DNA of 64,000 nt, from assembly GCA_036563615.1 (NCBI GenBank), contig DATCMB010000014.1, positions 124,001 through 188,000 of the forward strand. Reading direction: 5' to 3'. Origin of the DNA: Candidatus Binatia bacterium (GTDB lineage Bacteria; Desulfobacterota; Binatia; UBA12015). Both the position numbers and the translations under genes were made by a program. This document shows positions 20,828 to 30,356 of this stretch, one piece after another; within the stretch, counting starts at the first letter, position 1; the number at the start of each line of letters is the position of its first letter. Under the pieces are notes generated by a model. The model was not told the origin of the DNA. It saw only the letters and a list, made by a program, of their open reading frames with translations, and did not search any database.

Positions 20828-21332
20828 CGAAGAACAGCTCCAGCGCGCGGCGGTAGGGCGCGCACGAGCGGCGCTCCTTCACCGAGCGCCAAGCCTCCTC
20901 GTGCGACATCCCGCGGTGCGCGCGCAGATAGGCGATCGCGACCGTCGGTGCGCGGTTGAAGCCGGCGTTGCAGTGCACGTAGACGCGACGTCCCGCGGCG
21001 AGCAGCTCCTCGAGCCGCGCCAGGATCGCGGGAAGCGAGCGCGCGAGATCCTCGGCGTCGCCGTCGGCGACCGGATGGTGGTGGAACGCGATCCCGGCCT
21101 CGGCGTACGCCTGCACGAGCTCCGCGAGACGCAGGTTCTTGCTCGCGAGGTCGGCGTCGTCCTGCAGGCTCACGACGGCGTCGATGCGGTGCTCCTCGCG
21201 CAGCCAGACGGCGTCCGCGGGCGTCGGGTACTCGCCGACCACGAGCTGGCCGTCGAGCAGGGGCGACAAGCCGGGCCTGCCCGCCGAGCGCACGAACGGC
21301 GACGAGCCGCGATACCAAGACGGACCCAACAC
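20811..21332 (-). CDS. Dual-specificity/tyrosine protein phosphatase
   Basis: 173-residue cysteine phosphatase. The P-loop HCNAGFNRAPT has nucleophile Cys121 and Arg127, and the upstream general acid is probably Asp90 in VADGD. The fold matches the small dual-specificity group, and the segment GMSHEEAWRSVKERR resembles eukaryotic-type members. No signal peptide, so cytoplasmic. The start is a GTG at 21332; a TTG one base later is out of frame and no clear ribosome site is present, so the first residues are uncertain. It overlaps the following YceI gene by 17 bases. Targets unknown. Confidence 0.83.
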   Translation of the reverse strand: MLGPSWYRGSSPFVRSAGRPGLSPLLDGQLVVGEYPTPADAVWLREEHRIDAVVSLQDDADLASKNLRLAELVQAYAEAGIAFHHHPVADGDAEDLARSLPAILARLEELLAAGRRVYVHCNAGFNRAPTVAIAYLRAHRGMSHEEAWRSVKERRSCAPYRRALELFFGEPVP

Positions 21333-21485
21333 GCGCTCGACCTAGCCAGCGCGCCGCCGCCGCGCAACGGCGTACGAGCTTTGCAGGCGCAGCAGCGTAC
21401 CCGGGCTTCGGAGACGCACCGCGTCGCGAGCGCTCCCGCGATCGGTCGCGCGCCGCCGCGGCTCGTGCTCTAACGCGGCCCCGAC

Positions 21486-21534
21486 AGAAGAGCAGTTCGG
21501 CCGTCCATCCAGAACAGCAGTTCGTCGTCAATCC
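21486..21534 (+). repeat. Imperfect tandem repeat in the leader of the DUF1302 gene
   Basis: Two copies of about 25 bases, beginning AGAAGAGCAGTTCG at 21486 and AGAACAGCAGTTCG at 21511, lie end to end just before the ribosome site of the next gene. Each ends in ATCC. The position suits a regulator site or a leader RNA element; neither is proven. Confidence 0.6.
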
Positions 21535-21550
21535 AAAGGAGGGGATTGCG

Positions 21551-23299
21551 ATGGCGTACGGGCTTTCGAGGTGTCGACTCACGAGCAGTGCGGCGGCGAT
21601 CGGCGCGGCGATGCTGATCCTCGCTGCGCAGGCCGAAACGGCGCGGGCCATCCCCATCAACGAGGACGGCACGATCAACGTCAGCATCCGCGCGTACGTC
21701 AACGCGCGCATCGGCACGATGGCCAAGCAGTCGACGCGGCCCGGAAATCAGCCGCCGACCTGCCCCGCCGACCCGAACACCTGCAGCTTCGGCGGCACGT
21801 TCCCCTACTCGGGCGCCGGCAACCTGATCCAGAACCGCTACTTCCTCGAGGTCAAGTGGAATCACGACCTGCTCGACTGGTGGAGCGACATCCTCCCGAA
21901 GAGCGTGACGTCCTTCAAATACAACTTGACGTACCGCGGCGAGTACGAGGGCATCTACGACTTCGGCCCGAGCGCGTACCGCAACAACCTCGAGTCGCGT
22001 CAGGAGATCGAGGAGATCCTGCGTCAGGGAGGATCCTCGACCGATCTCGCGACGAGCCGCCTGCAGCGCACGCGGCACCGCCTGCGCGAGGTCGCGAGCT
22101 ATCGCAACCGGCTGTTCCAGGCGTTCATCGACTGGGAGCAGGGTCCGGTCTTCATCCGCTTCGGACGCCAGAACCTCGCCTGGGGCGAGACCGACGTGTT
22201 CCGCCTGCTCGACAACATCAACCCGATCGACTCGAGCTTCGGCGGCTTCTTCATCGACCTCGACGAACGCCGCGTGCCGCTCAACATGCTGCGCGCGAGC
22301 TACAACATCGGCTCGCTCGGGCCGATGAACCAGGCCTTCGTCGAGGGCTACGTCGCGTTCGACAACACGGTCGCGTTCATCCCCGGGCCGCCGACCGGCT
22401 CGCCGTGGGCGACGCCGCTCGGGCCGCCGAGCGGCGTGCTGCTGTCCGACCAGATCGGCCCGAGCCGCACCTTCCACAATCTGCGCGGCGGCGGGCGCTT
22501 CGTCTTCAACCTCGAGGACTTCACCTTCACGCTGGCGAGCTACCAGACGATGCTCGACATCCCGGCCGTTCGCTTTCGCGCGGCGCGTCCCGACGATCCC
22601 GGCTACGCGCCGAATAGTGTCTTGACGGCCGAGCAGTTCGCGCCGCTCGTGTGGGTCAACGGCGCCTCGATGACCACGGCCTTGCCGTCGCTCAAGAGCG
22701 TGCTGCGCTCGGAGATCGCGTGGTTCAAGGACGAGGCGCTGTTCGTCGGACCGACCGAGCGCGGCTTCCCGGGCAAGGGCGTCACCGCCGACTTCGCGGA
22801 GAACTTCCTGCTCCCGGTGATCAACGGCGAGTTCGACACCGTCAGCCGTCAGGACACCTTCAACCTCGCGATCGGATGGGACACGAACCAGCTCGTGCGC
22901 TGGATCAATCCGCAGCAGACCTTGTTCATCTCGACGCAGTTCTTCTACCGGCACATCTTCGACTACCAGGAGCTGCAGTCGATCCCGGTGCCCGAGCCGA
23001 ACAACTCGCAGCGCACGATCCCGCTCGTCGAGGACACCTTCCTGCACACGTTCGCGATCAACACGACGTACAACGTGCACGCGCCGTTCACGAAGGTGAA
23101 CCTGCAGGTCACGCCGGGCTTCAACATGTTCTACGACTGGCAGGGCATGCTGCTGTTCCAGCCCGGACTGCGCTTCACCCGCGACCCGTGGCGCTTCATC
23201 GTCGACTACACGACGATCAACAGCGGCGTGTACCGCTACCAGATCGGCCTCGTGCGCGATCGCTCGAACGTCCGCGTGCAGCTCGAGTACGTTCTGTGA
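21551..23299 (+). CDS. DUF1302 family outer-membrane protein
   Basis: 582-residue predicted beta-barrel or barrel-associated protein. Signal peptide 1-33 ends near TARA. The conserved DUF1302 core FGRQNLAWGETDVFRLLDNI with NPIDSSFGG follows, then alternating hydrophobic strands rich in aromatics to the terminal VRVQLEYVL. DUF1302 proteins usually pair with DUF1329 lipoproteins next to lipid or steroid exporters, but no DUF1329 partner lies in this window. An excellent ribosome site, AAAGGAGG, precedes the ATG. Tandem repeats in the leader suggest control. The next gene is a sensor kinase on the same strand. Confidence 0.85.
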   Translation: MAYGLSRCRLTSSAAAIGAAMLILAAQAETARAIPINEDGTINVSIRAYVNARIGTMAKQSTRPGNQPPTCPADPNTCSFGGTFPYSGAGNLIQNRYFLEVKWNHDLLDWWSDILPKSVTSFKYNLTYRGEYEGIYDFGPSAYRNNLESRQEIEEILRQGGSSTDLATSRLQRTRHRLREVASYRNRLFQAFIDWEQGPVFIRFGRQNLAWGETDVFRLLDNINPIDSSFGGFFIDLDERRVPLNMLRASYNIGSLGPMNQAFVEGYVAFDNTVAFIPGPPTGSPWATPLGPPSGVLLSDQIGPSRTFHNLRGGGRFVFNLEDFTFTLASYQTMLDIPAVRFRAARPDDPGYAPNSVLTAEQFAPLVWVNGASMTTALPSLKSVLRSEIAWFKDEALFVGPTERGFPGKGVTADFAENFLLPVINGEFDTVSRQDTFNLAIGWDTNQLVRWINPQQTLFISTQFFYRHIFDYQELQSIPVPEPNNSQRTIPLVEDTFLHTFAINTTYNVHAPFTKVNLQVTPGFNMFYDWQGMLLFQPGLRFTRDPWRFIVDYTTINSGVYRYQIGLVRDRSNVRVQLEYVL

Positions 23300-23355
23300 G
23301 GTCGCACGAGGAACAGCTTTGACTCGCTCCGCGGGGCGTCGCATATCGGCGACTC

Positions 23356-25188
23356 ATGACGCCCCGCGGAGGCGCCGAGCTTCCCACGCGACCGGTGGCG
23401 ACGGCGACGGGTGAGAACGCCGAGGAGGCGGCGTTCCTGGTCGAGCGGGTTCGCGTCGGCCTGCACATCCTGATCGTCGGCCTCGCCGTCTTCCTCGCGA
23501 TCGAGCTCGTCGCCCGCGAGACGAACCTCGCCGCGCTGGCCGCGGTCCGCGTCGCCCAGATCCTCCTCCTGCTGACGTTCTGGGTCCTCCTGCGCTCGGA
23601 CGCGTCGCGCCGCTACACGATCGGGCTCGGGCTGCTCGCGATCGTCGTGCTGTGCGTCGGTCAAGCGATCGCGAGCATCCTCGTCGACGAGATCACGATC
23701 ACGCTGCTGGTCTCGATGGCGCTGGTGATCGCGGTCGCGGCACTGCTCCCGTGGGGCGTGCCGGCGCAGCTCGGGACCATCGCCGCGACCGAGGTGCCGC
23801 TGGTCGTCGCCGCGTCGTTCGTGACCACCCGGCCGCGCGACTTCGACCTCGTGATGGTCGGCATCTTCATGGCCTGCCTCGCCTCGCTGTACATGGCGTT
23901 CGAGGTCCGGCGCTTCGAGCAGCGACGCCGCGCGGCGGAGCGCGAGCTCGACAAGCTGCGGCGCATGGAGCGCGCGATCGCCGAGCGCGAGGCGCGGGAG
24001 CGCGAGCAGGAGCTGATCGAGACGCGCAGGTTCATCGAGCGCATCGCCGACGCGACACCGCACATCCTCTACATCTTCGACGTCCCCGAGCGCGCCGTGA
24101 CCTACGTCAATCGCCAGGTGACGCGGATCCTGGGCTATCCCGTCGAGGACGTGTACCGCGACGGGATGCCGTTCCTGATCGAGCACATCCACCCGGACGA
24201 CCTCGCGCACACGATCCAGGGCGCCCGCGAGCGCCTCAGGCGCATCCCGCAGGACGGCATCCTCGAGACCGAGCTGCGCGTGCGGCACGCGGACGGCGGC
24301 TGGCGCTGGGTGCACTGCCGCAACATCGTCTTCACGCGCACGGAGCACGGTGAGCCGCTGCAGATCCTCGGCACGGCGGAGGACATCAGCGAGCGCAAGC
24401 AGGCGGACGAGCGGACGCGCGCGCACGAGGCCGAGCTCGCGCACGTGCTGCGCGTGTCGTCGCTCGGCGAGATGGCAGCCGGGCTCGCGCACGAGCTGAA
24501 CCAACCGCTCGCGAGCATCGTCGGCTTCGCGAAGGGCTGCGCGCGACGCCTGCGCTCGGGCACGGTCGCGCCCGAGACGTTCCTCGAGGTGATGGAGCGC
24601 ATCGCAGGCGAGGCGCTGCGCGCGGGCGAGATCATCCGACGGCTGCGCGCGCTGGTGCGCAAGGAGGACCCGACGCGCGAGCCCGCCGACGTGAACGACC
24701 TCGTGCGCGGGGTCGCGCAGCTGCTCGAGCCCGAGGCCCGCCGGCTCGGCGTGCGTCTCGAGCTGCGGCTCGCGGACGAGCTGCCGGAGCTCGAGGTCGA
24801 CCGCATCCAGATCGAGCAGGTGATCATGAATCTCGTGCGCAACGGCTTCGACGCGATGGCTTCGGCGCCGCCGGGGACGCGCGCGGTCACGCTGCGCACC
24901 GCGCTCGACGCGCAGGGCCGCGTGCAGATCGAGGTCAGCGACCGCGGCAAGGGCGTGCGCGCCGACGACCTCGAGCGCATCTTCGAGCCGTTCTTCACCA
25001 CCAAGCAGACCGGCCTCGGCATGGGTCTGTCGATCAGCCGCTCGATCGCGGAAGCGCACTCCGGGCAGCTGAGCGCGCGCAACAACGCCGAGGTCGGCGC
25101 GACCTTCACGCTCGCGCTGCCGCCGCGGACGTCGGCCGCCGGCGAGGCGCAGCCGAGCGCGACCGCCGCGGGCGGCGCGGCGCGCTGA
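23356..25188 (+). CDS. PAS-domain sensor histidine kinase
   Basis: 610-residue membrane kinase. Residues 1-30 are cytoplasmic, and about six hydrophobic helices follow up to 195. A charged coiled-coil linker runs 195-225, then a PAS domain at about 225-350 with a PAC ending FTRTEHGEPLQILGTAEDIS. The HisKA domain has the phosphoacceptor His379 in AHELNQPLASIVG, and the HATPase domain has the N box NLVRNGFDAM, then DRGKGV and TGLGMGLSIS. The NQPL motif groups it with FixL/DctB-type kinases. No receiver or response regulator gene is adjacent, so it is an orphan kinase here. It ends 30 bases before the glycosyltransferase. Confidence 0.9.
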   Translation: MTPRGGAELPTRPVATATGENAEEAAFLVERVRVGLHILIVGLAVFLAIELVARETNLAALAAVRVAQILLLLTFWVLLRSDASRRYTIGLGLLAIVVLCVGQAIASILVDEITITLLVSMALVIAVAALLPWGVPAQLGTIAATEVPLVVAASFVTTRPRDFDLVMVGIFMACLASLYMAFEVRRFEQRRRAAERELDKLRRMERAIAEREAREREQELIETRRFIERIADATPHILYIFDVPERAVTYVNRQVTRILGYPVEDVYRDGMPFLIEHIHPDDLAHTIQGARERLRRIPQDGILETELRVRHADGGWRWVHCRNIVFTRTEHGEPLQILGTAEDISERKQADERTRAHEAELAHVLRVSSLGEMAAGLAHELNQPLASIVGFAKGCARRLRSGTVAPETFLEVMERIAGEALRAGEIIRRLRALVRKEDPTREPADVNDLVRGVAQLLEPEARRLGVRLELRLADELPELEVDRIQIEQVIMNLVRNGFDAMASAPPGTRAVTLRTALDAQGRVQIEVSDRGKGVRADDLERIFEPFFTTKQTGLGMGLSISRSIAEAHSGQLSARNNAEVGATFTLALPPRTSAAGEAQPSATAAGGAAR

Positions 25189-25218
25189 TCCGCAACGTCC
25201 CGCCAATTCCAGTGACGC

Positions 25219-26901
25219 ATGTCTGCGCTTGACGTGGATCGGCCGTCGATTCGGAATGAGAAGCCTTCCGCGCTCGCACGGCGTCTCGCCCTCGTCGTGA
25301 TCGGCGCCGCGCTCGCGGTCTCGCTCGGGCTTCACCTCTGGGGCGTCGAGCGCAACCTGCCCGACGGGCGCGACGTCGACGAGGACGTGCTGGTGCGCCC
25401 CGCCGTCCGCATCGCGTCGAGCGGCGATCTGAACCCGCGCTGGTTCGGCTACCCCGGCTCGACCGTGATCTATCCGCTCGCGGCGCTGCTGCACGTGCAG
25501 GAGGCCGCGTTCCACGGCGGCTCGTGGACGAAGCCCAATCCCGGAATCCGCATCAAGTTCTTCACCGGCGGCTTCGCGCCCTACGTGCGCACCGGACGCT
25601 ACTTGAGCGTCGCGTACGGCGTCGGCAGCGTCGCCGCCGCGGCGTGGATCGCCTGGCTGCTCTTCGGTCCTGCGACCTCAGCGGTCACCGCCGTGCTCGC
25701 CGCGACCTCGCCACTCGCGATCGAGTACGCGCAGCCGCTGCGCACCGACAGCGCGGCGACGTTCTACGGCCTGCTCTACCTCGGGCTCGTGCTGCGTGCG
25801 CTCGCCAAGCCGACGGGCGCGCGTCAGGCGCTCGCCGGAGCCGCGCTCGGGCTCGCGATCGCGTCGCGCTACCTCATGGCGTCGACCGGCGCGGTGCTCG
25901 CCGCGGCGCACCTCCACCTTCTGCTGCGCGCGCGCGAGCGCACGACGCTGCGCGCGCTCCTCGCCGGCTGGCTCGCGGTGCCGATCGCGTTCTTCGCGAG
26001 CACGCCGTACATGCTGCTCGACGCGTCGGCCGCGCTGCAGGGCTTCCTCGTCGCCGCACGCAACCAGAGCGCACACACCGGGATCGACCAGCTCGGCTTT
26101 CTCGGCAACGTCCGCTTCTACCTGCTCGAGGCGATCCCGCAGGCGATCGGCTGGCCGCAGCTCGCGCTGGCGCTGCTCGCGATCGCCCTGCTCGCCTGGC
26201 GGCGGCGCTTCGCGGCGCTCTTGCTCCCGCTCTACGCCGCGGTGTTCGTGGTCGGCATCTCTTCGCTCGGCATCCACTGGCAGCGCTGGGTGATCCCGGC
26301 CCTGCCCGTGCTCGCGGCGCTCGCGGCGCACGCGCTCGTCGAGCTCGCGAGCGTTGCTGCGCGAGCGGTGCGTGCGGCGCCTGCGCAGCGCGCCGTCGCG
26401 ACGGCGCTCGCCGCGGCCGTGACCGTCGCCGTCGCGATCGGCCCGACGCGCGAGGCGATCCGTCTGTCGCGGCTCTACGCTCGACCCTCAACCGAGGTGA
26501 TCGCGCTCGAGTGGCTCCTCGCCAACGTCCCCGACGGCGCACGCATCGCATACGAGTGGTACACCGCGCCGCTGATCTCGCCGCGCGCACGCGCGAAGCG
26601 CTTCAAGACGTACGCGCCGTCGACGCTGTCGCAGCACCCGCTCTCGTTCTATCGCCGCGAGGGCTGGGAGTACCTGCTGATCAGCACGAACATGTACGGC
26701 CGGTACACGCGCGATCCCGAGCGCTACTCGCGTCAAGTCGCGTTCTACGAGCGCCTGCGCGAGCGCGCGACGCTGCTCTTCGAGGCCCGTCCGTCGCGCG
26801 AGCAGCGCGGTCCGCTCGTGAGCGTGTACCGGCTGCGGCCGGCGAGGCGGGGCGCTGCCGACCGAGGCTCCGCGGACGACGGAGCGCCGACGATTCGCTA
26901 G
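25219..26901 (+). CDS. GT39-like polyprenyl-sugar glycosyltransferase, membrane protein
   Basis: 560-residue integral membrane protein of the GT-C fold (ArnT/PMT type). An acidic cluster DVDED at 52-56 in the first extracytoplasmic loop is where these enzymes bind metal or the acceptor. About 11-12 helices follow, then a soluble C-terminal domain from about 430 with VYRLRPA near the end. Such enzymes move a sugar from a polyprenyl phosphate to lipid A, a polysaccharide or a protein on the periplasmic face. Donor and acceptor cannot be read. The ATG at 25219 is preceded only by a weak ribosome site. It is upstream of the haloperoxidase by about 270 bases. Confidence 0.78.
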   Translation: MSALDVDRPSIRNEKPSALARRLALVVIGAALAVSLGLHLWGVERNLPDGRDVDEDVLVRPAVRIASSGDLNPRWFGYPGSTVIYPLAALLHVQEAAFHGGSWTKPNPGIRIKFFTGGFAPYVRTGRYLSVAYGVGSVAAAAWIAWLLFGPATSAVTAVLAATSPLAIEYAQPLRTDSAATFYGLLYLGLVLRALAKPTGARQALAGAALGLAIASRYLMASTGAVLAAAHLHLLLRARERTTLRALLAGWLAVPIAFFASTPYMLLDASAALQGFLVAARNQSAHTGIDQLGFLGNVRFYLLEAIPQAIGWPQLALALLAIALLAWRRRFAALLLPLYAAVFVVGISSLGIHWQRWVIPALPVLAALAAHALVELASVAARAVRAAPAQRAVATALAAAVTVAVAIGPTREAIRLSRLYARPSTEVIALEWLLANVPDGARIAYEWYTAPLISPRARAKRFKTYAPSTLSQHPLSFYRREGWEYLLISTNMYGRYTRDPERYSRQVAFYERLRERATLLFEARPSREQRGPLVSVYRLRPARRGAADRGSADDGAPTIR

Positions 26902-27168
26902 AGCGCTCGATCGCCGCAGCGCTCCTGGCTCCGAACGTCGCGTCCGCGCGACGTCGTGCAGCGACGCAAGCCTCAGAGGCGTCGCAGACCACGCGAAAGC
27001 GAGCGTTTTCTGGCACGTCCGCTGCTCCGCGCCCCCGGCGCGCACGCCGCCCTTCGTTTCTTCGGTTGCCAGCCCACCCCGAGGCGTGTCAGCTTCCGCA
27101 GTCGCCGTCCGTCTGTTTCGCAGCGGTCGGACACCTCGGAGCAGCTCGAACATCCCGGAGGCCTCGTC

Positions 27169-28632
27169 TTGAAAACCCCACGCAGAATCTCGGCGCTGAG
27201 CTGCGCTCTCCTCCTGGCGAGCCTGGTTGGCTGCGGTGGAGGCGGCGGAGGAGACGGCGGGCCGCCGTCGTCGCCTCTGGCGCCGGTCTCGTGGGTCAAG
27301 CACTGGAACCAGGTCGCGGTCGACGCGAGCGGCATCGACCACACGCCGGTCCAGCCGGGCGAGAGCCGCGTCTACGGCGAGCAGCTCGGACCCGGACGCG
27401 CGAGCCGCGCGATCGCGATCGTGCAGGTCGCCGTGTTCGAGGCGGTGAATGCGATCACCGGCGGCTACCTGAGCTACACCGGCCTGCCGCAGGACACCGC
27501 CGGCAGCGACATGAAGGCGGCGATCGCGCAGGCGGCGCACGACACCCTGGTCGCGGTGTTCCCGTCGCAGGCCCCGAGCTTCGACGCCGAGCTCGCGACG
27601 GCGCTCGCCGGCATCCCGGACGGCCCGGCGAAGGAGGCCGGCATCGACCTCGGCCGGCGCGCGGCGCAATCGATCCTCGAGCTGCGCCTGAACGACGGCT
27701 CGGACCACCCCGAGCCGATCATCGGCGTCGACTACGTGACGAGCGACCTGCCGGGACGCTGGCGTCCCGACCCGGTGACCAACGACCCGCGCGCGCTCGG
27801 CGGACGCTGGGGCGAGGTGCGGCCGTTCGTCATGACCTCGTCCTCGCAGTTCCGCACGCCGCCGCCGCCCGCGCTCGACAGCCCGGAGTACGCGGCGGCG
27901 TACGAGGAGGTGAAGCGCCTCGGTGGCGACGGCAAGACGACGCCGACCGAGCGCACCGACGAGCAGACGTCGATCGGCATCTACTGGGCGTACGACGGGC
28001 TGCCGAGCCTGTGCGCGCCGCCGCGGCTCTACAACCAGCTCATCATGACGATCGCGGAGCAGGAGGGCGTCGACACCGTCGAGCTCGCACGGCTGCTGGC
28101 GATCGCCAACGTCGCGATGGCGGACGCCGCGATCGGCATCTGGGAGTCGAAGTACTACTGGGACTTCTGGCGTCCCGTGACCGGCATCCGCGAGGCCGAC
28201 GAGGGCACGGGTCCGACCGGCGCCGGCGACGGCAACCCGCTCACGGTCGGTGACCCGACCTTCACGCCGTTCGGCGCGCCGGCGAGCAACACGGGCGATC
28301 CGAACTTCACGCCGCCCTTCCCGGCCTACCCGTCGGGCCACGCGGGCTTCGGCGGCGCGCTGTTCCAGACGCTGCGCCGCTTCTTCGGCACCGACGAGAT
28401 CGCCTTCACCTTCGTCTCGGACGAGTACAACGGCATCACCCTCGACAACGAAGGCAGGGTGCGCGAGCTCAAGCCGCGCAGCTTCGTGTCGCTGTCGGAG
28501 GCGGAGGAGGAGAACGGCCAGAGCCGCATCTACCTCGGCATCCACTGGTCGTTCGACAAGACCGAGGGAATCGCACAGGGTCGGCGCATCGCCGACTACG
28601 TGTTCCAGAACCTGTACCCGCCCACATCCTGA
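27169..28632 (+). CDS. Vanadium-dependent haloperoxidase-family lipoprotein (PAP2 superfamily)
   Basis: 487-residue exported protein. TTG at 27169 is preceded by GGAGG with seven bases between and starts a lipoprotein signal with lipobox LVGC, followed by a run of glycines. The full vanadate-binding set is present: Lys328 and Arg335-Pro336 in KYYWDFWRP, PSGHAG with acid-base His391, and SRIYLGIH with vanadate-ligand His459, then Asp463. This is the spacing of vanadium chloroperoxidases and of the related bacterial VCPO-like family, so it may oxidise halide with hydrogen peroxide or act as an acid phosphatase. The lipobox would place it in the periplasm or outer membrane. Lys and apical His favour peroxidase-like chemistry, but halide choice cannot be told. 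Confidence 0.87.
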   Translation: MKTPRRISALSCALLLASLVGCGGGGGGDGGPPSSPLAPVSWVKHWNQVAVDASGIDHTPVQPGESRVYGEQLGPGRASRAIAIVQVAVFEAVNAITGGYLSYTGLPQDTAGSDMKAAIAQAAHDTLVAVFPSQAPSFDAELATALAGIPDGPAKEAGIDLGRRAAQSILELRLNDGSDHPEPIIGVDYVTSDLPGRWRPDPVTNDPRALGGRWGEVRPFVMTSSSQFRTPPPPALDSPEYAAAYEEVKRLGGDGKTTPTERTDEQTSIGIYWAYDGLPSLCAPPRLYNQLIMTIAEQEGVDTVELARLLAIANVAMADAAIGIWESKYYWDFWRPVTGIREADEGTGPTGAGDGNPLTVGDPTFTPFGAPASNTGDPNFTPPFPAYPSGHAGFGGALFQTLRRFFGTDEIAFTFVSDEYNGITLDNEGRVRELKPRSFVSLSEAEEENGQSRIYLGIHWSFDKTEGIAQGRRIADYVFQNLYPPTS

Positions 28633-28645
28633 GCCTGAGGCCGGT

Positions 28646-28679
28646 GCGGGCGGACGGTGCTACCGGGCCCTCCGCCCGC
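28646..28679. terminator. Hairpin between convergent genes
   Basis: GCGGGCGGA at 28646-28654 pairs perfectly with TCCGCCCGC at 28671-28679, with a 16-base loop, between the haloperoxidase stop and the convergent glycosyltransferase stop. No T-run follows; it is listed as a likely bidirectional transcript end. Confidence 0.4.
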
Positions 28680-28730
28680 GCCCGGTGAGCTCCCTCGGCG
28701 GGGTTGGCCGGCTGGTTCGCCTGCCGCGCC

Positions 28731-30356
28731 TCAGCGTTCGAGCCAGAGCTGCCAGTCGGCGTCGGGGGCCGTGCCGGGGACGTCGTGGCGCTCGAGCGGC
28801 GGGAGCTCGGACTCGAGCAGCGCGAGGTCGGCGCTGGTGTCGCGACGTCGGATGACGGCGAGCTTGCGGCCGGTGCGGCGCGCGAGCGCGCGCAGGCGCC
28901 GGGCTTCCTCGCGCTCGCGCAGCGGCTCGACCCAGGTGACGAGCTGCTCGCGCGGTCCGTAGAGCGACTTCACGTAGTACGAGCCCCAGTCGAGCGCGAC
29001 GACGACGTGATCCTCGGCGAGCCCGCTTGCGTCGAGGTGGTCGTGGATCGCGACCAGGTCCCAGCTCGAGACGGGATCCGGGCGGCGCGCGAGCGTGTCG
29101 CGCAGGACCCAAGCTTGCGTCGCGGCGAGCGCGAGCAGCAGCACGGCCACCGTGCCGCGACGTCCGGCGCGCCACACAGCCTGCAGCGCGAACGCGAGCC
29201 CCGCGACGAGGAACGGCCAGGCGCCGATCACGTGGTGCCCGCCCCACGTGAGACGGTTCAAGTTGACGAGCACGAGCGTGACGAGCGCGGCGAGCACGCA
29301 CGCCACGAGCCGCAGCGCGAGCCCGCGCCGCTCGCTGGAGGCACGCAGGCCGAGCGCCGCCGCCAGCACGACGAGCAGCCACCAGACGACCGTCGCGGGC
29401 TCGGGCGCTCCGGGATGGAAGCCGAACACGCGGTGGCCGAAGGTGCGGAAGTCCGTCAAGTACTCGAGCAGGTGGCTCGTGCGCAGGTGCTCGAGCTGGG
29501 CGGCGAGGTCGGTGAGCGGGATCGAGCTGCCGACGCGCGTGAGGTCGTAGAGGTACGGGTAGCCGCGTCGCGTCTCGGCGTGGACCAGGATCGCGACCAG
29601 GATGGCGAGCACGAGCCCCGCCGGCACGAGGCGCGCGGCCGCGACGACCAAACCCGGACGCCCGTCCGCCGCGCGCGCGTCGAGACGGCCGAGCACGAGC
29701 CCGAGCAGCGCGAGGCCCGGCAGCTGGTAGACGAAGAACGGCTTCTTCTCGACCGCGAGAAAGAGCCCCAGGCCGAGCAGCACGCTCGCCGCGAGCACGC
29801 GAGCGCGCGCCACGCCTTCCTCCTGCGACACCAGAAAGCGCACCAGCACGACGCCCCACACCGTCGCGACCACCTGGTAGCCGACCGGCCCGGTGTCGAC
29901 GATCATCGTGAAGGCGAGCGGCACGCAGAACGCGCCCGCGAGCCAGGCGACGCGCCACGGCACGCGTGCGAGCCGCGCGATCCCGAGCGACGTCAAGAAC
30001 AGAGACACGACGCCGAGCAGACGCGGCCCGTGCCGGCTCGGGAACAGCTCGTAGAGCGGCCAGTACCAGAGCGCGGTGCTCGCACCGGCGTAGCGGTAGG
30101 CGCGCAGCGGCAAGAAGTGGCCGAAGAGCGCGAGGTCGAGCCGCCCGTCGCAGCCGGCGCGCAGGTCGTGCAGCGCGGCGAGCGGGAACGCGGCGCACGC
30201 GATCGGGTGGTAGTGCACGTACTCGTCCATGTTCGGCGGCACCGCGAAGACGATCGCGCCGACGAACGCGGCCGAGGCGGCGAGCAGCAGCGCCCAGACG
30301 AGACGTTCCGAGGCGCGCGCCGCGGGGCGACCCGGAGCCTCGTGCGCGCCGCTCAC
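28731..30356 (-). CDS. GT39-like membrane glycosyltransferase (second copy)
   Basis: 541-residue multi-pass protein of the GT-C type. After a basic N-tail and the first helix comes the loop [12 protein letters not shown] with the Asp44-Glu45 acidic pair typical of PMT/ArnT-like enzymes. About ten helices and a soluble C-terminal domain follow. The GTG start at 30356 overlaps the dtd stop by four bases (GTGA), so the pair is co-translated. A longer frame from 30512 runs through dtd and is not believed. It faces the haloperoxidase and the first GT39-like gene from the opposite strand. Confidence 0.75.
   Translation of the reverse strand: MSGAHEAPGRPAARASERLVWALLLAASAAFVGAIVFAVPPNMDEYVHYHPIACAAFPLAALHDLRAGCDGRLDLALFGHFLPLRAYRYAGASTALWYWPLYELFPSRHGPRLLGVVSLFLTSLGIARLARVPWRVAWLAGAFCVPLAFTMIVDTGPVGYQVVATVWGVVLVRFLVSQEEGVARARVLAASVLLGLGLFLAVEKKPFFVYQLPGLALLGLVLGRLDARAADGRPGLVVAAARLVPAGLVLAILVAILVHAETRRGYPYLYDLTRVGSSIPLTDLAAQLEHLRTSHLLEYLTDFRTFGHRVFGFHPGAPEPATVVWWLLVVLAAALGLRASSERRGLALRLVACVLAALVTLVLVNLNRLTWGGHHVIGAWPFLVAGLAFALQAVWRAGRRGTVAVLLLALAATQAWVLRDTLARRPDPVSSWDLVAIHDHLDASGLAEDHVVVALDWGSYYVKSLYGPREQLVTWVEPLREREEARRLRALARRTGRKLAVIRRRDTSADLALLESELPPLERHDVPGTAPDADWQLWLER

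Noticed and set aside
26902..27168. Small gene or riboswitch before the haloperoxidase
   Set aside because: Only a short stem (GCGACGC with GCGTCGC) is visible; no coding signal or known aptamer pattern.
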